NCBI GenBank assembly: GCA_949130485.1
Contig: OX422199.1
Coordinates: forward strand, 3,519,402-3,583,401
Source of the DNA: Agelas oroides
Taxonomy: Eukaryota > Porifera > Demospongiae > Agelasida > Agelasidae
Reading direction: 5' to 3'
Length of the DNA: 64,000 bases
Shown in pieces: positions 9,710-19,654 of this stretch; positions within the stretch are counted from its first letter, which is position 1, and every line of letters begins with the position of its first letter. The notes below the pieces were generated by a model that searched no databases, was not told the DNA's origin, and saw only the letters and a program-made list of their open reading frames with translations. The position numbers and the translations under genes were made by a program.

Positions 9710-12700
9710 CTAATCATCATAAACCAGTACGGGTTCACGGTATTTATCAAACTGCAACATCAGTGGTCGTATCTCAGCCTGAGCTGGTTCTTCTTCTTCT
9801 TCATCTGAGCTCTCTGCTACAATGTTCACCAGTTTACGATCATTGTTCCTCCGAGTAACTCGATCTGAGACAGTCTTCCAGGCTCGTGAATTGATGGTGC
9901 ACTGGTAGAGGTGGTAGATCAATATCATGACAAATGTTAGGAAGGCTATGCCGACTGAAATGTACACTACCACTGCTTGATTACCACTCAACTGAGGGTC
10001 ACGACAGTAAAAGGTAGCAACTGAAACTGCGCTTAGATTAAGTAGCAGTGAGTACTCCAGCAGAGTAAGCCATGCTTTCTTGTAGACAGTTGGAGAGAAA
10101 GCTAGACAGGTGGTAGTGACACTTATTGCAGCAAGATTCAGACCAGGGTTGCCGAGAGTGAAGATGAGGAAAAGAATTGTGCGGACAATAAGAAGAAACC
10201 CAGTCCAGAATCGGTACCTGTCTTTGTATGGACCTGTGTATGCATCAAACAATGGCTTCAGCTTCTTCACCCAAAAAAAGATTCGGCACTTTAACTTGGG
10301 TAGACACTGGATGAAGAACAGCACTAAGGTGTAGGGGATCACAAGGAACAGAAGAGCAAGAACGGCAGCGATGAATAGAGGGATGTGCTTCCCATGTAAG
10401 TATTCAATGTTGCTGTCACAGAGCCACACAGTCTTAGTCCCATCAGGGTAGGTGAGAAAGGTGAAGGAGAGAGCGGTGATGATGGTACGCTGCAGTTTAG
10501 CAAAGGACAGTAGGAAGAGTGTGGCTAGCACCTTCACAGCATGCCTTCTGAACAGTTTAGCTGCAGTGGTGGAATAATGGCTGGAGACAATCATACCACC
10601 CACAATAGTCCAGATGTAAATGGGAAAGAGAAACTGTAGCCATGCTTTAGCATACATGTCCATACCATTGTAGAAGCAGGTCTCAATTCCGAGATCAAGA
10701 TTGATCCAAGATATGAAAGTGGACAGAATGTCTAAAATGATTTTGTTTATTCCAATACTTTCATTTGGAAAGAAAATGGCTCGATTGATGTGAATGATAT
10801 TAGCATAGAATATGAGTCCATTGATTGTTCCTTCTGAGACTGTCATGTTGGTGAGGGTGAGTAGGAACACAAGTGCAAGGCCTGCAACAGTGAATGCAAA
10901 CAGCAGCATCAGGTACTTGTTGGAGCACTTCAGACATCTTGATGTTCCCAGGGCAAGGCTGAGACCTGGCTGGCATGCTCCACAGAGAATGCCTGAGTGA
11001 TTGAAGGCACACTGTTTGTCTGAGTCATTCAGCTGTATGGAGATTTGTTCAGGTTTGCAGTAGTCAAATGGGCAGTTGTCATGCACCAAGATCCCCTCAA
11101 CTGAGTGTTGACTATTGTTATCAGAGTGGTAGTACCCTATCCACAGTGGAGGTGGACGATTGATTGTCTGGGTTGTGATATTGCACTGATAAATGTGGTG
11201 TTCCCTTAGTTTGTCTACACAATCACATTTTATTGGAGAACCTGTAAGCGTAAAGCCCCATGGGCAGTTGAGCAGTGTCACATTTATTATCAATCCTTTT
11301 AGGTTCAGTCTCTTTGGGATGGTTTCAGTCATGAGTGTGATTGTTTCTTCTGTCTGTGATGAGTACACAGTGTAGTTTAGTGTAGTGCAGGATTTGTCTG
11401 TGGCCTGTGAATATTGAAGATCACCCAAGACAGCAGATGTGTTTCCAAGTGTAGCACGCACAACACCTGGAACAATACCATCTTTCTGACCCACAACTAC
11501 TGCTTGAATCTCAAACAGGGCTCCTGGGTACGTGTACATGGGCCATACTAGGTTACTACTGCAGTGTGGGCCACTGGCATTACAAAGTTTGCCACATACT
11601 GGTCTACTGCCATTACAAGGACAGACTCTGTATGGATCAGAAGATATTGCAGTGGGATCATCATCTGTATTTTGTACTTTGAATATAGAATCGAAGTCAT
11701 TATTTCTTTCTGGAGTTATTGCGATCAAACAGATGTCTACCAAACCTCCGTACAGTGCACTGCCAGCAAAATATGCTGTATTGTTCTCAAAAGTAATCTG
11801 AATATTCAGGTCAGATATGTCTTGGTTTATTGCATCAAACTGATAGAAGCAGTTGAGATTGCTAAAAGAATAAGAATAACCATCTGACTCTACATAAATA
11901 GCACCTCCTGCATATGTAGCGTGGTTGTGAGAGAATGTGATACTTGTGTTTGGTGTGAGATACATCACTGAGTTACCAAATAGTGCCACTCCTCCCCCAT
12001 ATGTGGCTCTGTTGTCCCTGAAAGTTATGTTGCCTCCAAAGAACACATTGGTACTTTCTACAGCCAGGCCACCATCTACAGAGCTTTCAAAGAACTCACA
12101 GTCAATGAAAGTTGCATTTGGAATAAAGGAAAGCATCACAGCTGGTTGGATTGCGCACAAAGTAAGTGCAGCAGTATATGTAGGGTTGAGTATAAGGTGA
12201 TTATCAAAGAGCTGCTGAGAATGAATTGTAGAAGATGGGGATGAAAGGTCTGTGGAATGTCCTTTGAATGAGACATTGATGAACGCCACATTGTAATGTG
12301 TAGGTAAATAGGGAGCAACAACTCCCATACTCTGAATATTAACATTGCTAGAATTAGTACATGTTCCATCAAATGTAGTGTCTGTGATTGTGAGTTTGCT
12401 AAAGTAAGTGGTTGTTGTCGTGGAGTACAATCTCATGTTATAAATGTTTGGCAGCTCCATAACCATCAGTGAAGCTCCTGCAGTGTCCATAGTTGCTTGA
12501 TTACATATGAACTGTGTATTGGAAATGATTATTTCAATGCTTTTCTGGTAGTAAACAACATTGTTTACACAAATCCCCCCTCCTGTTTGTGCCACCCCAC
12601 CTTCAATCAAGCAGCTCTGAATCCTGACTGAATTGTTAAGCCACTGTCCTGCACTATCATCAATACAAATGTTACCACCTGTTGTAAGAAGCTCTGCTCC

Positions 12701-14710
12701 GTTAACTCCATAGGGAACTGAACTAACTGTGTTGTTAAGAAATGTTACATTTGTAATATTCACTTCAGCACTGCAGCAATACTCAAATGAACCCAATGAG
12801 ATATCGAGTCCACCACCCTTTTTACGGGCAGTGTTGTGTTGAAAGGTTGAGTCCACAATCTTGACACTAGTTGGTTTGAGGTTTATCATTGAAGCAGGGC
12901 ATTCCTGAGAAGTACCTGTTAGAAATGCCATTCCTCCACCAATTGGACTAGTGCCAAACTCCACAGTGCTCCTACTGATTGTTATAGAGTTTCCTGCTGT
13001 GCAGAGATTTGACACGAAAATATTCCCTCCGGTAAATAGGAGATTATTTGCAACATTTCTTGAAAGGGACACATTGTGTATTAAAACATTGATAGCAAAA
13101 CAGCTCCGATTGAACTGGACTGTCAATCCTCCACCAACATCAGCAACATTTTGAGAGCCTTTGCTGTTGAAGATGTACACCGATTTGTGTATGGTACTGC
13201 TTAGTGATGAACAACTGTGACCAGCAAAAACTAAAATTCCTCCACCAGCCCGAGCTTTTCCACTTTCAAAATGACTGTTATTGACAACGATAAACTGAAC
13301 ATGATTTGACGTAAGTTCCAATTTAATGTGACCACCATCTAATGCTGCTGTGTTGTTGTAAAATGCTGACTCATCAATAATCAGCTCAGTGCCTTGGCAC
13401 CCCCACAATAATACTGCACCTCCATTAAATTCAGCGTGGTTTCCCACAAATTGTGTTTTGCTAATAGTAATATAATTACCATTTGTACATTGGGAATCAC
13501 CCTGGCTTCCCATCACTGCAACACCACCACCACTACCAGTGGCTTTCCCATCTTCAAAGAGACTGTTGGTGATTGTGATTGTCACGTTTGCACAAGTGTG
13601 GGAGGCTAACATAACAGCAATGTGTCCACCCCTGTGTGCAATATTGTTATAAAACCTTGATCCATTAATGTGCATCTCAGTGCCTGTACATGGTAATACT
13701 GACATAGCACCTCCAGAGTCTGCTTGATTTCCCATGAACTCTGTGTTGTTGATGTATACACGATTACTTTCAACATGCTCAGGTACTCGAGGAGCATTGT
13801 AACTTGTATATATTAACATTCCTCCACCACTATATGATAGATATCCCCATTCAAAGTGGCTGTCAGTAATAGTAATGATGTTATGTGCAAAACCATTGAG
13901 TGAGAGGAGCATATTACCACCCATATTCCCTTTCAATGTAGTATTGTGGATGCGTACCTTCACATTGTAGCAGGACTGACCAACTTGCAAACTCAGACCA
14001 CCTTTACTTATTGTTTCAGTGGTTGCATTTCCAAACAAGATCCATGAAGATGTTATATTTAGTGTGTATGTTTCGAACACCTCGGAGCATTCTTCATAGA
14101 GTATCATAATATTGCCACTCCATGGAAAAGCACTTGTGGCTTGGTTGAATATGAATGTAGAGTGATGAATTAATGATTTCTCAAGGTTACTACCTACCAG
14201 TCCAGTCCCAGTGCTGTTTTGTATGGTAACACTGTCAAGTACAAGGATAGACACTTTATTCAAGAAGAGTGTAACTTCTCCTCCACCACACTCTGAGAAT
14301 GTAAGCCTTGCAATGAACAACTTGGTGACATTGTAAAACGTAAACAAAGTTTCTCCCCTCCTGCAGCTGACTCTGTTTGTAGCCATAGGTATACCCAATG
14401 GTGAGCTATCAAGAATCACACCATCACTTCCAATCAGTGTCAAGTTGGAGACGTTCACAACTGCCAACTGATTCCAGTCTCCCTCAAGAACGTGCTCACC
14501 CGGTAAGAACTGGACTACAGTGTTGGAGGTGAGGTAGAGCTGCCAGCTCTGAGCATAGTGCTCAAGGGTATGGCATGGCTGTTGTGGACATGGTGTGTCA
14601 TTGGTGGGCTTGACAAAGAAGACACCGGTAGCAGAGACCACTGTACTGAGTGTCAGTGTCACTAACAATAGGATGAACCACTGCAGCATTATTCTGATTT
14701 TGGTCACCAT
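9710..14710 (-). CDS. Gene A: giant beta-helix ectodomain, multi-pass membrane protein, intact
   Basis: A single uninterrupted 1666-residue frame with a true ATG. Residues 1-27 form a signal peptide (second Met at 8, then WFILLLVTLTL...VVSA). A conserved CPQQPCHTLEHYAQSW block follows, then FLPGEHVLEG, and about 950 residues of beta-helix repeats with many GGA/GGG turns, FxNN motifs and NxS/T glycosylation sites (for example FVGNHAEFNGGAVLLWG). A Cys-rich region begins near 1025 (CPCNGSRPVCGKLC). The final CxxC-type cluster (CGACQPGLSLALGTSRCLKC) runs directly into the first of 9-10 membrane segments near residue 1262. The tail of about 65 residues is acidic and ends EIRPLMLQFDKYREPVLVYDD. 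The GGA/FxxN pattern is that of Pmp-like beta-helices. The membrane domain is unknown to me. The whole predicts a surface receptor, channel or adhesion protein. No intron is evident. Confidence 0.9.
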   Translation of the reverse strand: MVTKIRIMLQWFILLLVTLTLSTVVSATGVFFVKPTNDTPCPQQPCHTLEHYAQSWQLYLTSNTVVQFLPGEHVLEGDWNQLAVVNVSNLTLIGSDGVILDSSPLGIPMATNRVSCRRGETLFTFYNVTKLFIARLTFSECGGGEVTLFLNKVSILVLDSVTIQNSTGTGLVGSNLEKSLIHHSTFIFNQATSAFPWSGNIMILYEECSEVFETYTLNITSSWILFGNATTETISKGGLSLQVGQSCYNVKVRIHNTTLKGNMGGNMLLSLNGFAHNIITITDSHFEWGYLSYSGGGMLIYTSYNAPRVPEHVESNRVYINNTEFMGNQADSGGAMSVLPCTGTEMHINGSRFYNNIAHRGGHIAVMLASHTCANVTITITNSLFEDGKATGSGGGVAVMGSQGDSQCTNGNYITISKTQFVGNHAEFNGGAVLLWGCQGTELIIDESAFYNNTAALDGGHIKLELTSNHVQFIVVNNSHFESGKARAGGGILVFAGHSCSSLSSTIHKSVYIFNSKGSQNVADVGGGLTVQFNRSCFAINVLIHNVSLSRNVANNLLFTGGNIFVSNLCTAGNSITISRSTVEFGTSPIGGGMAFLTGTSQECPASMINLKPTSVKIVDSTFQHNTARKKGGGLDISLGSFEYCCSAEVNITNVTFLNNTVSSVPYGVNGAELLTTGGNICIDDSAGQWLNNSVRIQSCLIEGGVAQTGGGICVNNVVYYQKSIEIIISNTQFICNQATMDTAGASLMVMELPNIYNMRLYSTTTTTYFSKLTITDTTFDGTCTNSSNVNIQSMGVVAPYLPTHYNVAFINVSFKGHSTDLSSPSSTIHSQQLFDNHLILNPTYTAALTLCAIQPAVMLSFIPNATFIDCEFFESSVDGGLAVESTNVFFGGNITFRDNRATYGGGVALFGNSVMYLTPNTSITFSHNHATYAGGAIYVESDGYSYSFSNLNCFYQFDAINQDISDLNIQITFENNTAYFAGSALYGGLVDICLIAITPERNNDFDSIFKVQNTDDDPTAISSDPYRVCPCNGSRPVCGKLCNASGPHCSSNLVWPMYTYPGALFEIQAVVVGQKDGIVPGVVRATLGNTSAVLGDLQYSQATDKSCTTLNYTVYSSQTEETITLMTETIPKRLNLKGLIINVTLLNCPWGFTLTGSPIKCDCVDKLREHHIYQCNITTQTINRPPPLWIGYYHSDNNSQHSVEGILVHDNCPFDYCKPEQISIQLNDSDKQCAFNHSGILCGACQPGLSLALGTSRCLKCSNKYLMLLFAFTVAGLALVFLLTLTNMTVSEGTINGLIFYANIIHINRAIFFPNESIGINKIILDILSTFISWINLDLGIETCFYNGMDMYAKAWLQFLFPIYIWTIVGGMIVSSHYSTTAAKLFRRHAVKVLATLFLLSFAKLQRTIITALSFTFLTYPDGTKTVWLCDSNIEYLHGKHIPLFIAAVLALLFLVIPYTLVLFFIQCLPKLKCRIFFWVKKLKPLFDAYTGPYKDRYRFWTGFLLIVRTILFLIFTLGNPGLNLAAISVTTTCLAFSPTVYKKAWLTLLEYSLLLNLSAVSVATFYCRDPQLSGNQAVVVYISVGIAFLTFVMILIYHLYQCTINSRAWKTVSDRVTRRNNDRKLVNIVAESSDEEEEEPAQAEIRPLMLQFDKYREPVLVYDD

Positions 14711-14830
14711 GGGAACATCTTATGTGTAGGTAATCACCTGCAGGTGTATCCAAATGACATGCATGTAGCTATAGATAATTATACTGCATGATGCTTTTGT
14801 AATATTAAATGCCCTGAAACCATGCATGCG
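14711..14830 (-). promoter_or_regulatory. Upstream region conserved between A and B
   Basis: About 110 bp upstream of the ATG matches the DNA upstream of pseudogene B (22040-22150). Both copies share CCTGCAGGTGATTACC, ACACATAAGATGTTCCC and a GCAGTATAAT stretch. D lacks this sequence. This is the likely 5' UTR and proximal promoter. I cannot point to a TATA box or a start site. Confidence 0.5.
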
Positions 14831-14982
14831 TGACGATTCCCTAAAGCAACTATAAGCCACTGTACGCATTGGCTTGCAATCTTGTTGATAGTTACCCGGG
14901 TTGCTGTAGATTATGTCATCACTGATTTGCTATACTGCAAACACAATTTGTTGGTAGCTAGCTAAAGTGAAAACACTTCACT

Positions 14983-15402
14983 CTACGTAAGCCGGAGTCC
15001 TCATTGATTTACGTTGATCCAATTTAGCGTAAGATAATGACTGAAGCCAACCTCCAACCTTCGTGGCCTTCCTACCAGTCTTACGAACAAGTGTACTGTC
15101 TTCATATTTCGGCGAGGTCTGTGCACAGTTCCAGGAAAAAACAGCTATACACTTATCTAGCTACGCTTGGTGCAACCATCATCTGTCGCAGAGTTCGGCA
15201 AGGTATGTACGCAATTCGAGGAAAAGCCATCTGTACACTTACCTAGCGGGTAGCGAAGGAAAAACCAGCTATACACTAGTCTTGCGAAAGCATGCCTTCG
15301 CGTTCACGTATTGTGATTCTTATGCAACGTAAGATCTAATTTTACGTAACAAATTCAATTTCAGGAACGTAAGGTCACAACCTAATTAATTTGCTTACGT
15401 AG
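14983..15402. mobile_element. Candidate small MITE with CTACGTAAGC ends
   Basis: The segment is bounded by CTACGTAAGC at 14983-14992 and GCTTACGTAG at 15393-15402, with many further ACGTAA/TTACGT motifs between. Internally there is a degenerate tandem repeat containing AGCTATACACTTA and a GGAAAAACAGC-type core. No target duplication was found, so the transposon reading is tentative. Confidence 0.35.
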
Positions 15403-16179
15403 AATTCGAATAATTACGGTACAAGCTCCTAGCTCTAAAATCACTGTAAGGTAACCTGATAGTGACATGTGGTCAACTGATTGTAGCTTATAGTGTGTTG
15501 GTCTTGCACAGTTGGTGACTACATAGCATCAAAAGTCTGCCTTTTTACAGAGAGATTATTTTCCTAAAGACATAGCTACATAGCTACATACCTTTCTGGA
15601 CACAGTTGTTTTATTAGCTAGTTCCCAACTTGCAGAGACGCACCTTGATCAGTCTTCACTATTAGCTTAGCCAGCTTGGTTTTACTGCACATGCATGCAT
15701 GCATCTAACTTCTTTTATAACGAAAAGTACTAAACCACATATAAAATCAGAGTACAAACCTGGCTGTGATGGATTGGTTATTTTGTTCTTATTTGGTTAT
15801 GTTCTTGGAAAGGATGTTGTGGGTTTATAGGCTTTCCTGTTCAGTTAGTCATTTGTGGGCACAGTGTGGTTTGTCACCTAGGTCATCTCTTTTGGTGCCC
15901 TAGGTTCACTGTCTCTTTGCTTCAATGGGTCTATTATCAAGTGTATCCTGTTCGTACTTCCTTTGGTTTTGGTGTGGGTAATTCTGAGTTTGCCCTTTAA
16001 ACCCTATACTTCACCTTTGGTTACATCTACTGCACACTGTCAGCACCAGAGGAGGTAGTGCAAGTATAAGGATTTTGTATTCGTACGTTACATCTTCCGG
16101 TGAGATCAGTTATGATAATGGATGCTCATATTCATGGGTGCTAATGAACACATGTAATATTCTGGTAGTGTTGCCCACA
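15403..16179. other. Intergenic, no gene recognised
   Basis: AT-rich DNA with a GCATGCATGCATGC stretch near 15690. No coding exon, RNA gene or transposon end was identified. Confidence 0.5.
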
Positions 16180-17199
16180 TTAAGGTGGCACGGTACCCTG
16201 TATTTTCAAGGTCAACAAACCTGGAGTCCAAGTTGATAGTCTTCTTTGTCTTGTTAAAATTTTAGCGCACATTCCGTTTTGGGAGTCTCAAACCGTTCAC
16301 GGTCCGTAAAATTGGGGATTTTCCCCATTTCCTGTCGGCATTGCCATCCAATAATCAGTTTATAATTAAGTTAGTTAAGATGTGGCCTGGCGGCACCCTT
16401 CATGTGGTGCTCGGAACTTTGAAGATAAGCTTAGATCGACTTAAAAAAAAAAAGAAAAAAAAAAGAGAAGGAGTTTAGTAGAGTGCTGTAGTGTCAGTAG
16501 CTGTGAGTAGTGCGTGATGCCTGCTTGTGAAAGCAAGCTTGTGTCTAGAAGCAGCAGAAAGGCCACAGTGGCCAAGACTGTATTTGTTGAGTAGGCCCAG
16601 GTCTCGCGGCCGTATGCCTAGTCTAGTTGGTGACCGTGGCCAGGTGCTTCGAGTGCTGGGCTGGGCTTTAACTAGAATACGCAATTTATCGTTTGTGCTA
16701 CAGTCTGACAGACAAGGGAGCTGAACGGTGGCTGTGTGTGGAACAGAGCCGTGAGTTGTTTAGCGACATAAGGGGGAGAGGTGGGGCTAGTAATGCTTGC
16801 TTCCACTCGTGAATGAGCCCCTCCCGTAGACAAGCTGTGAATTTTTGGAAATGTGCATTCATTTTGGTGCAGTCAAAGTTGTCCATTCCAAGAGTAGTGA
16901 CAAACATGAGTCTAGCCTGACTTTGAGAGTAGCTTTGAACAAAAGCTGGCATAGATTGATTTGAGATACATTGGTGGTTGGGACGCTACCTACAGTGAGC
17001 GTGTAGATGCGTCCATCGAGTGGCAATTTTGGGTTCATGAATATATTAATGAGCTACTAAAACCCTTTTTAAAATTAGGCAAAGCAAGATTGCCCTAAAC
17101 CAAACCCTAACCCTGAAACTAGGAGTAACCCTGGTCCTGACTGTAACCCAAGTTTATGTTTTCGTTAACCTCCGCCGAGGGACGACCGTGCCACCTTAA
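16180..17199. mobile_element. TTAA-flanked MITE, full copy (about 1.0 kb)
   Basis: The element starts TTAAGGTGGCACGGT and ends ACCGTGCCACCTTAA, so it has perfect inverted ends with TTAA as the likely target duplication. It contains an A-run near 16441-16468 and a palindromic CTTGTGAAAGCAAG-type stretch. TTAA duplication is the habit of piggyBac and Kolobok transposons, and I cannot tell which drove it. ORFs inside (for example near 16527-16724 and 16698-16952) recur with stops in the other copies and are not genes. Confidence 0.8.
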
Positions 17200-17668
17200 G
17201 GTGGTAGGGAACCCTGTGTTTTCAAGGTCAACAAACCTGGAATCCAAGCTGATAGAATTCTTTGTCTTTGTAAACTTTTAGCGCACAGTCCGTTTTGGGA
17301 GTCTTCATCCGTTCACTGTCCGTCCACATTTCCTGTCGGCATTGATATCCAATAATCAGTTTATAATCAAGTTAGTGCCTGGCGGAACCCCTCATGTGGT
17401 GGTCAGAACTTTGAAGATAAGCTTAGATCGACTTAAAAAAAAAAAAAAAAAAAAAAAGGAGTTTAGTAGAGTGCTGTAGTGTCAGTAGCTGTGAGTAGTG
17501 CGTAGTGCCTGCTTGTGAAAGCAAGCTTGTGCATGTCTAGAAGCAGCAGAAAGGCCACAGTGGCCAAGACTGTACTCATTGGGCAGGCCCAGGTCTTGCG
17601 ATCGTATGCCAAGCCTAGTAGGTGATCGTGGCCCGGTGCTTTGAGTGCTGGGCTGGGCTTTAACTCAG
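17196..17668. mobile_element. Second, 3'-truncated copy of the TTAA MITE
   Basis: It shares the TTAA at 17196-17199 with the preceding copy and repeats its 5' half in the same orientation (TTAAGGTGGTAGGGAACC, then a poly-A run near 17434-17457, then the AGCAGCAGAAAGGCC segment). Similarity stops after GCTGGGCTTTAACT near 17665, and no 3' terminus is present. Confidence 0.75.
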
Positions 17669-18725
17669 ATTATCAAACACTATATTTCATGAGCTCTGAT
17701 TTGATTCTGAGAACCATCAGAGGGAAGTGGTGGGACTGCGTACATGAGAGGCTGGGTACAAGACTAGGGAGGTGGAGCTGAATGATGGCCATTGTTTGTC
17801 ATCTGTATAGTTTTAGAGTACTTCAGCCAGAACAGGAAGTGGAGCTGCATGTGACAAACTTGGCTGGATGCAACTGCCAGACAAAGAATCCATACAATGC
17901 TGTACTTGTTGCTTGACAACCATTGCAATTCAAATTATTTGACCAATATGTACACATTCAGTCAGCTGGTTGCAATAGCAACTGTCACCGTCTCACTCGT
18001 ACGTACCTTTATCCAGCCGTCGTTGACGTCTCAAGGCTTTCCAAAGAATAAACGCCGCCCTCGAATAGTATCCGCCCTCGAATAGTAGCCGCACAAAACG
18101 AGCAGCGAAATAAACAGCCGCAGCGTCTGATTGAAGAAATACGGTATTTCAATCGTAAACCCGTTACGGACAGACATACATACAAGCACAACCTCAGACT
18201 AAGACCCAACTAGCGCCCGCCGCGCCTGCATGATTATGAGCCTCACGCTAAGGCATTCGGCAATTACAGTCCATGATGAATGAGCATTCCAGTGCTGCAG
18301 TGCCAGCTGTAGCTGCCAAGGTAGTTGCAGTAAACCTATGACTTACTGTAAGTGACAGCAGGCAGTCATGCCGTGACTAGTATTCAAATGGTATTGGGTT
18401 CAAACTCCAGCTGATTCCAGAATCATAGTTTTACTGATCCTCATTCGTTTACCAAAAAATCCCAGACTAATTCTTTCCTTTGAGATCCAGGGCTTCTTTT
18501 GAAGTGAGGAGAACCTCCTCCCCCAACTTCCGTCACCCCCCTCCAAAAATTTGTACGCTTTTCTGTCAAAGTTCATTAGATACTGTATTGTGTATATAGC
18601 TGCATTGAGTGTCCCAAATACAGTACACCTAAGCTGTGTATTTTTCTGTGTAATTTTGCAAGCATAACAGTTTACCGGTTGTAGTGTAAAACGTTGCCTG
18701 CGTATTAGCTACTGCATTTATTGTA
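17669..18725. other. Intergenic; one partial MITE end
   Basis: At about 18045-18150 there is a repeated CGCCCTCGAATAGTA motif followed by GAAGAAATACGGTA, which resembles one terminus of a small MITE with no matching partner. I see no coding exon elsewhere in this stretch. Confidence 0.4.
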
Positions 18726-19045
18726 AGAACTACCATAGCCAAAAATAGTTTTTACTATCAAGGTGCTGTTTTATGGAACTCACTAGATCAGTCATCTACT
18801 ACTTTAGCTACCTTTAAGTCTGGATATTCTAGCCTTTATTTTCCTTAACTAGTTCCCATGAACTACCTCTTCTGTTACATCTACATTGTTGTTAACTGTT
18901 GTTCTTTTGGTTATTGTTGTTCATTGTAACTTTATTGTTTTGTATGTACGCAGGACGTTACTGAAGATGAGCTTATATATAGCTGATGAACATTCCTGTC
19001 TAAAGAACATTTCTGAATCTGAATCTGAATCTGAATCTGAACATT
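18726..19045 (+). mobile_element. 5'-truncated non-LTR retrotransposon (LINE) 3' end
   Basis: The frame from 18726 to the TAA at 18846-18848 reads RTTIAKNSFYYQGAVLWNSL followed by a short Ser/Thr-rich stretch, STTLATFKSGYSS. That is the characteristic C-terminal end of CR1/L2/Jockey-type reverse transcriptases (Y-x-G-A-x-LWNSLP...SLxxFK). About 165 bp of AT-rich 3' UTR follows, ending in about four (GAATCT) units at 19013-19040, like the short tandem 3' tails of CR1/L2 elements. Everything upstream of the RT C-terminus is absent. Confidence 0.7.
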
Positions 19046-19654
19046 GCTGGATGAAAAATAAAAATCTTATAGAGATGATTGGTAAGAGTTTGCAGATGAT
19101 GGCTGAATCAGAAGAATTACGTAGCTATAGATTCAAACCAAGTTGGTGTTTTCTTTTGATGAATTAAATTTTCCAGTACCTAAGTCTGGATATTCAGTGT
19201 ACCTATTATCTCAGCATAATTATCTTGGCTATAGCTGGGTGCTCTACCCAACTTCTCTCCCTACGCTGGCAATTTTCCCTTCTTTAACTATATTTCTAGG
19301 GAAGAAAAGGACTGCTATGACTACACAACAGTCCACAAATAGCATACATGCACTAACCAGGTAGGTGAGCACAGCCGAGACAACTTCAGGTACACTGTCT
19401 AGGTACAGATGAACACACCAGCACAGCACTCATAATTATTTCTTTGTTGTCTGAGCAATGCCGTAGTTTACACTTAGTGAGTTTCCTGGCAATATCTCTT
19501 GTATACATCATTGAATACAGGAATCTTACTAAGTAAATAGCATGAGAGGGAAATACTCTGGGCAATAAGAAATGATAAGCAAACAAGATACCATTAGTAT
19601 TAGTAGAAAGTGTTTACTTCTAGCTTGTTCACTGTACAGACACTAGACTATAAG
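19046..19654. other. Intergenic, no gene recognised
   Basis: No supported feature. Short ORFs here lack any recognisable motif. Confidence 0.4.

Noticed and set aside
10110..13797. Short ORFs opposite or out of frame within genes A, B and D (for example 10110-10334, 11532-11887, 22753-23273, 53944-54174).
   Set aside because: They recur at the same relative place in each paralogue only because the main gene is conserved. None has a motif or an independent start context.
14983..15402. Bidirectional promoter rich in ACGTAA sites for gene A.
   Set aside because: Inverted ends and internal tandem structure fit a small transposon better, and the similarity to B's upstream ends before it.
16475..16952. 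Coding regions at 16475-16952 and 41098-41325.
   Set aside because: They lie inside copies of one MITE and carry stops or shifts between copies.
18396..18408. tRNA or tRNA-derived SINE, from a B-box-like GGGTTCAAACTCC.
   Set aside because: No convincing A-box or cloverleaf around it, and no repeated copy seen in the window.
18886..19167. 93-codon ORF with an ESESESE run as a gene.
   Set aside because: The run is a (GAATCT)n tail of a LINE 3' UTR. The reading frame begins within that UTR.
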